From NCBI GenBank assembly GCA_014376885.1, contig JACMQR010000032.1, positions 1 to 6,980 of the forward strand: 6,980 nt of DNA, read 5' to 3'. The notes under the pieces were generated by a model, which saw only the letters and a program-made list of their open reading frames with translations, did no database searches and was not told where the DNA came from. The stretch comes from Polaromonas sp. (lineage in GTDB: Bacteria; Pseudomonadota; Gammaproteobacteria; Burkholderiales; Burkholderiaceae_C). The translations under genes and the position numbers were made by a program. Positions 1 through 5,444 of the stretch are shown here, piece by piece (the first letter of the stretch is position 1; each line of letters starts with the position of its first letter).

Positions 1-248
1 GCACGGACGGCGATGACGCCCTGATCGCCCTGGTGGCCGAAGACCAGGACGTCGCCATGCTGCTGATTGAAAAGACCGGCGCGTGCCACCGCAATGAAGC
101 CGCCCGCGCGCAGCTCAAGCAAATGTGGCGCAGCCATTACGCCGCCAACCTGCAAACCGTGCTGCCGCTGTTTGTGGACGACCTGAGCCAGGGCATGCTG
201 GCCGTCGCCGGGGTGCAGTGGGTGCCCGCGCCCACGCCCACGCCCTGA
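1..248 (+). CDS. C-terminal end of an unrecognised protein (5' truncated by window edge)
   Basis: The frame is open from the left edge (first complete codon at position 3) to a TGA at 246-248, giving 81 visible residues. I do not recognise the family. The visible part is soluble-looking and mostly helical in composition: an acidic beginning (TDGDD), a stretch rich in Ala, Arg and Lys (EKTGACHRNEAARAQLKQMW), then VLPLFVDDLSQGMLAVAGVQWV and a proline-rich tail (PAPTPTP). There is no membrane segment and no metal-binding cluster. GTG codons inside it (for example at 33) could be read as starts, but the frame continues upstream without a stop, so a longer gene entering from the left is more likely. 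It ends 87 bp before a type I restriction gene remnant on the same strand, so it could have been an accessory gene of that locus. That link rests only on position. Confidence 0.6.
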   Translation, partial: TDGDDALIALVAEDQDVAMLLIEKTGACHRNEAARAQLKQMWRSHYAANLQTVLPLFVDDLSQGMLAVAGVQWVPAPTPTP

Positions 249-251
249 TGT

Positions 252-325
252 GGTATTAATTTGATAGCTGCTGGCGCTTGCACAGCTTGCACAAAAGGCA
301 TATTTAGTTCAAAAAATAACTTCTA
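252..325. repeat. AT-rich Comamonadaceae-type intergenic element (partial)
   Basis: This stretch is clearly richer in A and T than its surroundings. It contains GATAGCTGCTGGCGCTTG (263-280), which resembles the left half of a dispersed intergenic palindromic element I associate with Polaromonas, Rhodoferax and Acidovorax genomes. The expected right half (CAAGCGC..AGCAGCTAT) is missing. In its place there is an 8-bp direct repeat, GCTTGCAC at 276-283 and 285-292, separated by one base, followed by an A-rich stretch. The family assignment is from memory and needs a genome-wide search. Confidence 0.45.
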
Positions 326-335
326 AAGCTCTTGC

Positions 336-705
336 ATGACCGCCATCAGCCAGCCCGAACGCGTCACCCAGAACCGTGTTGCCCGCCTGTTTCGTGACGA
401 ACTGGGCTACCGCCGCCGGGGCAACTGAAGCGGCCGGGCAGGCAACAGATGCATTGAGAAAAGCCTGCCCGCGCCGTATCTGGCGGCCAGCGGATATGGC
501 GCAGATCAGCCGCGCCTGGCATGCGCTGCGCACCGAAGCGAGTCACCCCGGCCGCCGCCTGTATGGCAGCAACCCGGCGGTCTACAGCTTGCTGCGCCAT
601 GGCGTTCAGGTAAGGCTTGAAGCCGGCACGCTGACCGAAACCGTGCACCTGATCAACTGGAAAAACCCGGAAAAGAACGACTTGGCGATTGCCGAGTCAG
701 GCTGA
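336..705 (+). pseudogene. hsdR: Decayed 5' fragment of a type I restriction endonuclease subunit R gene
   Basis: The ATG at 336 begins an HsdR-like N-terminus (MTAISQPERVTQNRVARLF, then RDELGYRRRGN). It stops at a TGA (426-428) where family members usually have the Trp of a 'LGNW' motif, so a TGG-to-TGA change is likely. The same frame continues with recognisable sequence (IEKSLPAPYLAASGYGADQ). Similarity then moves to the next frame at about 503-509, reading ISRAWHALRTEA, LYGSNPAVYSLLRHGVQV and ETVHLINWKNPEKNDLAIAE, which is typical HsdR sequence just before the catalytic nuclease region. Similarity ends at the TGA of 703-705. Of a protein normally around 1000 residues, only about 120 remain. 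The catalytic (PD-(D/E)xK) and helicase motor domains are absent, so it cannot restrict DNA. No hsdM or hsdS is visible. The identification is by remembered family consensus. Confidence 0.8.
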
Positions 706-764
706 TTTCACGCGCCGCGTGGAGCGATGAGCGAAATGGGGGTGTTTTCTGCTGTCGGCGCTTT

Positions 765-812
765 GGCAGATTGGCACTTTGGCAGATTGGCAGATTGGCA
801 GATTGGCAGATC
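765..812. repeat. Six-unit tandem repeat of 8 bp (GGCAGATT)
   Basis: Units: 765-772 GGCAGATT, 773-780 GGCACTTT (variant), 781-788, 789-796 and 797-804 GGCAGATT (three identical copies), 805-812 GGCAGATC (variant). The array sits 60 bp after the hsdR remnant and about 220 bp before the GlsB-like gene. Because 8 is not a multiple of 3, copy-number change would shift the frame, which argues against it being coding. It looks like a simple sequence repeat made by replication slippage. Confidence 0.9.
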
Positions 813-883
813 GGGCGGGCGCCCCGGGCCGCGTCGGAAAACGCCGCTGCCGACCGGCGCACCATCCGGAAAAACTCCGTCTG

Positions 884-921
884 TTCCTACAGTCGTTTGC
901 GCTTTTCCTGACAGGTCCCGG
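884..921. promoter_or_regulatory. Copy A of a shared 38-bp intergenic block
   Basis: Aligned without gaps to 6245-6282, 28 of 38 bases are identical by eye. The conserved parts are TTCCTAC at the left, TTTG and CTTT in the middle, and GACAGGT followed by CCGG at the right, with a variable pentamer after TTCCTAC. The right end is 112 bp from the start codon at 1033, the same distance as copy B from the start codon at 6394. It could be a dispersed intergenic repeat or a regulator or alternative sigma factor site. I cannot name the binding factor. Confidence 0.5.
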
Positions 922-1032
922 TAGAGCTTCGTGGGAATCTTTGAGTGTCCGGTCCTGTTGTGCCTAGCGCCTTGAGCAGCCGGCCCGGCCAAACATTTTC
1001 AGCAGCCATTTTTTTGACCCTGAAAGACCACC

Positions 1033-1284
1033 ATGAGCATCCTTTGGACCATCATCATCGGCCTGATCGTCGGCATCGTCGCCAAGTTCCTGATGCCGGG
1101 CCGCGACCCGGGCGGCTTTGTCATCACCGCCCTGATCGGCATTGTCGGCTCGGTGATCGCCACCTACCTCGGCCAGGCGCTCGGCTTCTACCGGCCAGGC
1201 CAGTCGGCCGGTTTCATTGCCGCCGTCATTGGCTCGATCATCTTGCTGCTGCTCTACCGCATGGTGACCGGCCGAAAAGCCTGA
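1033..1284 (+). CDS. GlsB/YeaQ/YmgE family stress response membrane protein
   Basis: This 83-residue protein is almost entirely hydrophobic and fits the transglycosylase-associated (GlsB/YeaQ/YmgE) family, whose members are usually 80-90 residues. Three membrane segments can be drawn: about 2-21, 28-50 and 59-77. Between the first two is the family signature region (AKFLMPGRDPGGF), followed by the glycine-rich second helix (ITALIGIVGSVIATYLG). A short basic tail (TGRKA) ends it. Family members are inner-membrane proteins linked to general or acid stress in several bacteria, but their biochemical role is not settled and the 'transglycosylase' label is historical. The ATG at 1033 gives the expected family N-terminus (MSILWTIIIGLIVG). 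The gene stands alone and converges on yehW, with 38 bp between the two stop codons. A longer open frame over the same bases (from 945) is a shadow. Confidence 0.92.
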   Translation: MSILWTIIIGLIVGIVAKFLMPGRDPGGFVITALIGIVGSVIATYLGQALGFYRPGQSAGFIAAVIGSIILLLLYRMVTGRKA

Positions 1285-1328
1285 GCCAACGCCAGGCCGC
1301 CTGATTGCCGCTTGCTGCCGGCTCAGGC
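1279..1328. terminator. Possible bidirectional terminator between convergent genes
   Basis: A perfect 9-bp inverted repeat, GCCTGAGCC (1279-1287) and GGCTCAGGC (1320-1328), encloses a 32-base loop. The left arm contains the TGA stop of the GlsB-like gene (1282-1284) and the right arm contains the stop of yehW (1325-1323 on the minus strand). The stem is GC-rich, as in a transcription terminator, but there is no T-tract on either side and the loop is long. It may instead be a weak structure or chance symmetry between two stop regions. Confidence 0.3.
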
Positions 1329-2057
1329 GCCAAGCCGCCACGGCGACAAGCGCCGGGCCAGGGCTTCAAAAGCCAGGTCGGCAGTCACTGCCAGCAGGCC
1401 GACCAGCACCGCGCCCTGGATCACGTAAGCAGTGTTGAAGCCGCTCAGCCCGACAATAATCGGCAGGCCCAGCGTCTTGGCGCCCACGGTTGAGGCAATT
1501 GCGGCCGTTCCGATGTTGACGATCACCGAGGTGCGGATGCCGGCCAGGATCACCGGCGCGGCCAGCGGCAGCTCGATCCGCAGCAGGCGCTGGCGGCTGT
1601 TCATGCCCAGCCCTTCGGCGCTTTCCCGGACCTCCTGCGGCACCGACCCGAGGCCCGCCAGGGTTGCCTGCAGCACCGGCAGCCAGCCATACAGCGCCAG
1701 CGCAATCAGGGCCGGCAGCTCGCCAAAGCCGATCAGCGGCACGGCGACGGCCAGCACCGCCACCGGCGGAAAGGTCTGGCCGCTGGCGGCCAGGGTTTCA
1801 ATCAGCGGCCTGAATTCACGGCCGGCGCTGCGTGTGGCAAAGATGCCCGCGCCCAGGCCGGCCAGGATGGCCAGGCTGCTCGACGCGCCGACCAGCTTGA
1901 TATGCGCCAGCATCAAACTGGAAAAAGATTCCTGTTCGTACATTGGCCGCTCCAACTCGGGGAACAGCGCCGCAAACACCGGCTTGAGTTCGGCCAGGCC
2001 AAGCACTGCCAGCAGCAGCAGCGCCAGCATGGGCCACACCAGGCGACTCTTGCTCAT
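1323..2057 (-). CDS. yehW: Quaternary-amine ABC transporter, short permease subunit (YehW-like)
   Basis: This is an inner-membrane permease of 244 residues, very close to E. coli YehW (about 243). Hydrophobic segments lie at about 7-21, 55-74, 95-113, 116-135, 165-192 and 208-230. The cytoplasmic EAA loop that docks onto the ATPase is at about 144-168 ([16 protein letters not shown]), the hallmark of binding-protein-dependent permeases. It would pair with YehY to form the channel for betaine-like compounds. I chose the ATG at 2057, which gives [10 protein letters not shown] and the family length. An in-frame ATG at 2084 would add nine residues (MRFVRHEQS) and overlap yehX by 20 bp. The start lies just after the yehX stop, inside an 11-bp tandem duplication, so translation is probably coupled to yehX. 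It is the last gene of the operon and converges on the GlsB-like gene. Confidence 0.9.
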   Translation of the reverse strand: MSKSRLVWPMLALLLLAVLGLAELKPVFAALFPELERPMYEQESFSSLMLAHIKLVGASSSLAILAGLGAGIFATRSAGREFRPLIETLAASGQTFPPVAVLAVAVPLIGFGELPALIALALYGWLPVLQATLAGLGSVPQEVRESAEGLGMNSRQRLLRIELPLAAPVILAGIRTSVIVNIGTAAIASTVGAKTLGLPIIVGLSGFNTAYVIQGAVLVGLLAVTADLAFEALARRLSPWRLGA

Positions 2058-2070
2058 GCTTTGCTCATGC
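2049..2070 (-). repeat. 11-bp tandem duplication covering the yehX stop and yehW start
   Basis: On the minus strand the bases 2070-2060 read GCATGAGCAAA and 2059-2049 read GCATGAGCAAG, so 10 of 11 positions match. The first copy holds an ATG (2068-2066) overlapping the yehX stop TGA (2067-2065). The second copy holds the probable yehW ATG (2057-2055). Starting at the first ATG yields only Met-Ser-Lys-Ala and then TGA at 2056-2054, which itself overlaps the second ATG. Removing one copy would restore an ATGA overlap like that between yehY and yehX. Confidence 0.85.
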
Positions 2071-3021
2071 CGCACGAACCGCATCGGCTGGGCCGAGCAG
2101 GTCGCTCAGGTCGATGCAACCTGTTTGCTGGCCGTCGGCGCCCACCACCGGCAGCCGGGCCAGGCCCTGCAAGACAAATGCCGACAGCGCTTCGCGCAGG
2201 TTCAGCGTGACCCGGATCGGCTCGCCCGCCACCACGGTTCCCAATGCCACCGGCCGCACATGGTCGGCCACCCGCCGCAGGCCCAGCAGCCGAAGGCCGG
2301 TGTCGCTGCGGCCGAAAAAATCACGCACCACCCCGCTGGCTGGTGCCGAGAGCATCTGCAGCGGCGTGGCATGCTGCACGATGCGCCCCTGGTCGATGAG
2401 CACGATGCGGCTGGCCAGGCCCAGCGCCTCGTCGATGTCGTGGGTGACCAGGACAATCGTCTTGCCCAGGGTGGTGTGAATGCGCGCCATTTCCCGCTGC
2501 AGGGCCGCGCGCGTCAGCGGGTCGAGCGCGCCGAACGGCTCGTCCATCAGCAGCACCTCCGGATCGGCCGCCAGCGCCCGGGCCACGCCGACGCGCTGCT
2601 GCTGGCCGCCCGAAAGCTGGTGCGGAAAGCGGCTGCGGTACAGCGCCGGCTCCAGGTGCAGCAGGCCCATCAGCTCGTCGACCCGCCCGGCAATCCGCGC
2701 TTTCGGCCAGCCGAGCAGCCGGGGCACGGTGGCAATGTTCTTTTCGACATTCCAGTGCGGAAACAAGCCGACCGACTGGATGGCATAGCCCATGCGGCGG
2801 CGGATGTCCTCGGGCGCAAAGCGGCGGATTTCCTGGCCGGCAAACAAAATCTGCCCGCTGTCATGCTCGACCATCCGGTTCATCATTTTCAGCAGGGTCG
2901 ACTTGCCCGAGCCCGAGCTGCCCAGGATCACGGTGAACTCGCCCTGCGCGATGTGCAGGCTCACCTCGTCGATCACCTTCAGGCCGGAGAAGCGCTTGGA
3001 CACCTGCCGCAACTCGATCAT
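2065..3021 (-). CDS. yehX: Quaternary-amine ABC transporter ATPase with C-terminal CBS-like segment (YehX-like)
   Basis: This 318-residue ATPase energises the YehY/YehW channel at the cytoplasmic membrane face. All nucleotide-binding elements are intact: Walker [10 protein letters not shown] (34-42), Q-loop glutamine 82, ABC signature LSGGQ (136-140), Walker B VLLMDEP (156-162) with catalytic Glu161, D-loop region ALDPLT, and H-loop His194 in LVTHD. Residues about 255-311 form a single CBS-like unit ([20 protein letters not shown], then [23 protein letters not shown]), as in OpuCA/OsmV-type ATPases, which usually carry CBS repeats. CBS units in OpuA-type transporters sense ionic strength or cyclic dinucleotides, but whether this one does is unknown. 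The length is near E. coli YehX. Its ATG overlaps the yehY stop by 4 bp (ATGA, 3018-3021), which implies translational coupling. An Arg/Ala-rich tail (VRAA) ends it, overlapping the first repeat copy at the yehW junction. Confidence 0.93.
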   Translation of the reverse strand: MIELRQVSKRFSGLKVIDEVSLHIAQGEFTVILGSSGSGKSTLLKMMNRMVEHDSGQILFAGQEIRRFAPEDIRRRMGYAIQSVGLFPHWNVEKNIATVPRLLGWPKARIAGRVDELMGLLHLEPALYRSRFPHQLSGGQQQRVGVARALAADPEVLLMDEPFGALDPLTRAALQREMARIHTTLGKTIVLVTHDIDEALGLASRIVLIDQGRIVQHATPLQMLSAPASGVVRDFFGRSDTGLRLLGLRRVADHVRPVALGTVVAGEPIRVTLNLREALSAFVLQGLARLPVVGADGQQTGCIDLSDLLGPADAVRAA

Positions 3022-4268
3022 TGCCGGGCGGTCCAGGTTGTTGGCTGCTGTGACGGGCTGATGGCCGATGACGGCGCATGCGCCAAAGACAAGGCCGCCG
3101 CCTTGAGCACCGCATCAACCGCCAGCGCCATGGCCACCACCGGCACCGTGCCAAGCAGCGCCAGGTCGAGCGCGCCGCCCAGCAGGCCCTGGAACATGAT
3201 GGCGCCAAAGCCGCCGGCGCCGATCAGCGCCGCCACCACCGCCAGCCCGATGAGCTGCACGGTTGCCACCCGCAAGCCGGAGATAAGCAGCGGCAGGGCC
3301 AGCGGCAGCTCGACCTGCCAGAAAATCTGCCGCCCGCTCAGGCCCATGCCGCGCGCCGCATCAATCACCGGCTGCGGCACCTGGCCCAGGCCGGCGGCGG
3401 TGCTGCGCACCACCGGCAGCAGCGAATACAGCGTCAGCGCAATCACCGCCGGCGCCATGCCCACGCCCTTGATGCCCCATTGCCCGAGCAGCGGCGCTTG
3501 CAGCGCCAGCCAGGCCAGCGGCGCCATGAGCAGCCCGAACAGGGCAATCGACGGAATCGTCTGGATGATGTTCAGCACTGAAAACAGCCCGGGCCGCAGG
3601 GCCTTGCGCCAGCGTCCGGGCCGCGCCACCGCCAGGCCCAGCGGCAGGCCGATCAGCACACTGGGCAGCAAGCTGGCCACGACCAGCTGCAGATGCTGCG
3701 CCAGCGCTGCATCGAACACATCACGGCGGCTGGCATATTCCCGGAGCAAGGACAGCGGGGCCAGCAGGCCGCCAGCCAGGCAGGCCACGACCGGTGCGAC
3801 CACCAGCAGGCCAGCCAGCAGGCGCCGGCCGGGCGCGAGCGCCAGGCGCCCGATGGCATCGCCGGCCGCCAGCCAGGCCACAGCCGCCAGCACCCAGAAA
3901 GCCCCGCCGAACGAGGTGCGCGCAATACCGCCAGTGCCGCCCGAGTCGCCGGTATCGCCGTCCAGCCCGGCCGCATGGCGGGCCGCCAGCCACACCAGGC
4001 CGGCCAACAGGGCCGTGGCCGCTGCCAGCACCCCGGCATGCGTGCTTCGCCGGGGCGGCAGGACAATGCCGGCAACGACCAGCAGCGCCGGCCCGGCCAC
4101 GCCCAGCAGGGCCAGCGTCGGCGGGCTGCCGGACAGTACTTCGGCCAGCGAAATGCCGGCACCCGAAACCAGCCGGTTCGGCGCATGGGTCAAAAAAGCC
4201 AGGCTCCAGGCCGCTGCCGTGCCAATGGCCGCCAGCAGCAGCAGCACCGGGTTTTTAACCCCTGTCAT
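3018..4268 (-). CDS. yehY: Quaternary-amine ABC transporter, long permease subunit (YehY-like)
   Basis: This 416-residue integral membrane protein is somewhat longer than E. coli YehY (about 385). The N-terminal half carries extra membrane segments (about 8-26, 52-70, 78-96, 122-140, 150-172) before the conserved permease domain (about 190-395). Extra N-terminal segments are usual for YehY-type subunits. The EAA loop is at about 302-325 (DAARGMGLSGRQIFWQVELPLALP region), and QTIPSIALFG (236-245) is a typical OpuB-type permease motif. A hydrophilic low-complexity loop rich in Gly, Asp, Ser and Thr (101-114) separates two N-terminal helices. The ATG at 4268 is preceded by AAGGA at 4281-4277, eight bases away, which supports this start. 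It lies 50 bp after osmF and overlaps yehX by 4 bp. Confidence 0.92.
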   Translation of the reverse strand: MTGVKNPVLLLLAAIGTAAAWSLAFLTHAPNRLVSGAGISLAEVLSGSPPTLALLGVAGPALLVVAGIVLPPRRSTHAGVLAAATALLAGLVWLAARHAAGLDGDTGDSGGTGGIARTSFGGAFWVLAAVAWLAAGDAIGRLALAPGRRLLAGLLVVAPVVACLAGGLLAPLSLLREYASRRDVFDAALAQHLQLVVASLLPSVLIGLPLGLAVARPGRWRKALRPGLFSVLNIIQTIPSIALFGLLMAPLAWLALQAPLLGQWGIKGVGMAPAVIALTLYSLLPVVRSTAAGLGQVPQPVIDAARGMGLSGRQIFWQVELPLALPLLISGLRVATVQLIGLAVVAALIGAGGFGAIMFQGLLGGALDLALLGTVPVVAMALAVDAVLKAAALSLAHAPSSAISPSQQPTTWTARQ

Positions 4269-4318
4269 GCGAGCCGTCCTTCAACGGCGGCGCTGGCGGC
4301 GCTCGCGGCGGGGTAGCG
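4269..4318 (-). promoter_or_regulatory. osmF-yehY intercistronic spacer with ribosome-binding site and GC repeat
   Basis: The 50-bp spacer holds the yehY Shine-Dalgarno AAGGA at 4281-4277 (minus strand). Upstream of it is a GC-rich direct repeat, GGCGGCGCT at 4286-4294 and again at 4295-4303 (plus-strand reading), followed by a degenerate third unit at 4304-4310. The spacer is the longest within the operon. In many ABC importer operons a structure after the binding-protein gene lowers expression of the membrane subunits, and this repeat could act that way, but I see no clean stem. Confidence 0.45.
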
Positions 4319-5248
4319 TCATTTGGCAAAGCCTTTGCTTTTCAGGTAGTCGGCGGCCACTCTTTGCGCGTCCTGCCCTTCGACGGCGATTTTGGCATTG
4401 AGGCGCTGCAATGTCGGGCCGTCCAGCGTCTTGAACACCGGCTCCAGCAGGTCCTTGATTTTCGGATTCTGGGCCAGCGTGGCCGCCCGAATCAGCGGCG
4501 CTGGCGCATAGATCGGCTGAATGCCTTTCGGGTCGTCCAGCACGAGCAGGCCGAGTGCGGCAATCGCGCCGTCGGTACCGTAGGCCATGGCCGCATTGAC
4601 GCCCGAGGTCTGCTCGGCCGCCGCCTTCAGGGTCACGCTGGTGTCGCCGCCGGCCAGCGTCAGCAGCTGGGCATTCGTCAGCTTGAAGTTGTAGGCCGCC
4701 TGGAAGGCCGGCAGGGCGTCGCTGCGCTCGATGAATTCGGCCGAGGCGGCCAGCTTGAACTTGCCGCCGCCCGCCAGCCACGGGCCCAGGTCGGCCAGCG
4801 ATGTGAGCTTGTTTTTTTGCGCCACATCCTTGCGCAGCGCCAGGCTCCAGGTGTTGTTGGCCGGCGCCGGGCTGAGCCAGACCAGCTGGTTCTTGTCGGC
4901 GTCGAGCTTTTTCACCAGGTCGTAGCCGGCTGCCGCATTTTTCCAGGCCGGGTTCTTTTCATCGGCAAAGAAAAACGCGCCATTGCCGGTGTATTCCGGA
5001 TACAGGTCGATCTCGCCGGCCACCAGCGCGCCGCGCACGATCTTGGTGGAGCCCAGCTGGAGCTTGTTGTCGGTCTTGATGCCGCCGGCCTGTAGCACCT
5101 GGATCATCAGCTGGCCCAGCAGGGAGCCTTCGGTGTCGATTTTCGACGACACACGCACGGCCGCCGTCTGGCCAAACGCCGATGCCGAGGCCAGCAGCAG
5201 CATGAAAGCGCCAGCCGTCAGCCGGCGGCGGGAAAATTGCAGAGGCAT
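4319..5248 (-). CDS. osmF: Quaternary-amine ABC transporter periplasmic binding protein (OsmF/YehZ-like)
   Basis: This is a substrate-binding protein of 309 residues that captures glycine betaine-like compounds in the periplasm and delivers them to YehY/YehW. The start at 5248 is fixed by AAGGA five bases upstream and by a clear signal peptide; the frame stays open much further upstream (to 5545) but that part is non-coding in character. The signal begins MPLQFSRRRLTAG with Arg7-Arg9, then a hydrophobic core (14-24) and a probable cut near ASAFG/Q (26/27). SRRRLT resembles a twin-arginine motif, so Tat export is possible. The mature part shows strong OsmF family blocks: SSKIDTEGSLLGQ (34-46), LYPEYTGNGAFFF (82-94), APANNTW (128-134), FKLAASAEFIERSDALPAF (164-182) and NAAMAYGTDG (218-227). 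E. coli YehZ binds betaine with low affinity and its gene is RpoS-dependent; the true ligand here is unknown. Confidence 0.95.
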   Translation of the reverse strand: MPLQFSRRRLTAGAFMLLLASASAFGQTAAVRVSSKIDTEGSLLGQLMIQVLQAGGIKTDNKLQLGSTKIVRGALVAGEIDLYPEYTGNGAFFFADEKNPAWKNAAAGYDLVKKLDADKNQLVWLSPAPANNTWSLALRKDVAQKNKLTSLADLGPWLAGGGKFKLAASAEFIERSDALPAFQAAYNFKLTNAQLLTLAGGDTSVTLKAAAEQTSGVNAAMAYGTDGAIAALGLLVLDDPKGIQPIYAPAPLIRAATLAQNPKIKDLLEPVFKTLDGPTLQRLNAKIAVEGQDAQRVAADYLKSKGFAK

Positions 5249-5253
5249 AACAA

Positions 5254-5258
5254 TCCTT
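5254..5258 (-). promoter_or_regulatory. Ribosome-binding site of osmF
   Basis: On the minus strand AAGGA (5258-5254) sits five bases (TTGTT) before the ATG at 5248. It is one of the two good Shine-Dalgarno matches in the window and decides the start against in-frame upstream alternatives. Confidence 0.8.
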
Positions 5259-5312
5259 GTGGGTGGCAAAAAAGTTCCGGCAGCGGCGTCCAAAGGCGCG
5301 GGTGCACTCGGG

Positions 5313-5319
5313 TTTATAG
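5313..5319 (-). promoter_or_regulatory. Candidate -10 element (CTATAAA) for the osmF operon
   Basis: On the minus strand CTATAAA (5319-5313) is the best TATA-like hexamer in the 196-bp osmF-queC gap. It would place the transcript start near 5306, about 58 bases before the osmF ATG. A good TTGACA-like -35 is not present at 16-18 bp. A leading C before TATA and a weak -35 suit an RpoS-type promoter, consistent with what is known of E. coli osmF, but the match is short. No equally good promoter is visible for queC; GACAAT at 5419-5424 on the plus strand is a weak -10 candidate. Confidence 0.35.
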
Positions 5320-5444
5320 CGTGAATCGGCGCAAGGCACCGGCGAGCACGCTCGAATTTCCAGGGCCGCCGGCGTTTGCCCGGGCGGGCCAGGCCGGGCG
5401 GCAGCCCCTGAACCGCGCGACAATCGGGCCATTTCTTCACTGCC

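Larger units (their letters stand above)
706..1032. other. Gene-free stretch between the hsdR remnant and the GlsB-like gene
   Basis: No frame here gives a convincing protein. It holds an array of 8-bp units (765-812), a very GC-rich patch (812-862), a 38-bp block shared with the region near 6245 (884-921), and a presumed promoter and leader for the downstream small gene that I could not pin down. A purine-rich GAAAGA at 1022-1027 lies 5 bases before the ATG at 1033 and is the only weak ribosome-binding candidate. Several open frames cross the array, but their products are just translations of the repeat (LADWQIGR in one direction, QSANLPIC in the other). Confidence 0.6.

Noticed and set aside
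376..705. A 109-codon intact small gene in place of the hsdR remnant
   Set aside because: The C-terminal two thirds match HsdR, but the N-terminal third is out of frame relative to HsdR sequence readable in the neighbouring frame. A broken gene explains both halves better.
765..812. CRISPR array
   Set aside because: The units are only 8 bp and directly adjacent with no spacers, and there are no cas genes.
708..992. Reading frames containing the QSANLP or LADWQIGR repeats as small proteins
   Set aside because: They are translations of the 8-bp array. All frames through such an array stay open, and no flanking sequence looks like a protein.
2058..2084. yehW start at 2084
   Set aside because: It would add nine charged residues (MRFVRHEQS) ahead of a normal N-terminus and overlap yehX by 20 bp. 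The start at 2057 gives the family length, though 2084 cannot be fully excluded.
1432..4401. A 989-codon open frame on the + strand across the transporter operon
   Set aside because: It is antisense to three genes with clear ABC transporter motifs, has a low-complexity Ser/Arg/Ala/Pro-rich translation, and shows no recognisable domain. Long open antisense frames are expected in GC-rich genes with biased third positions.
5325..5444. preQ1 riboswitch upstream of queC
   Set aside because: I see no C-rich short hairpin with an A-rich tail near the start codon, and no ribosome-binding site for such a structure to mask.
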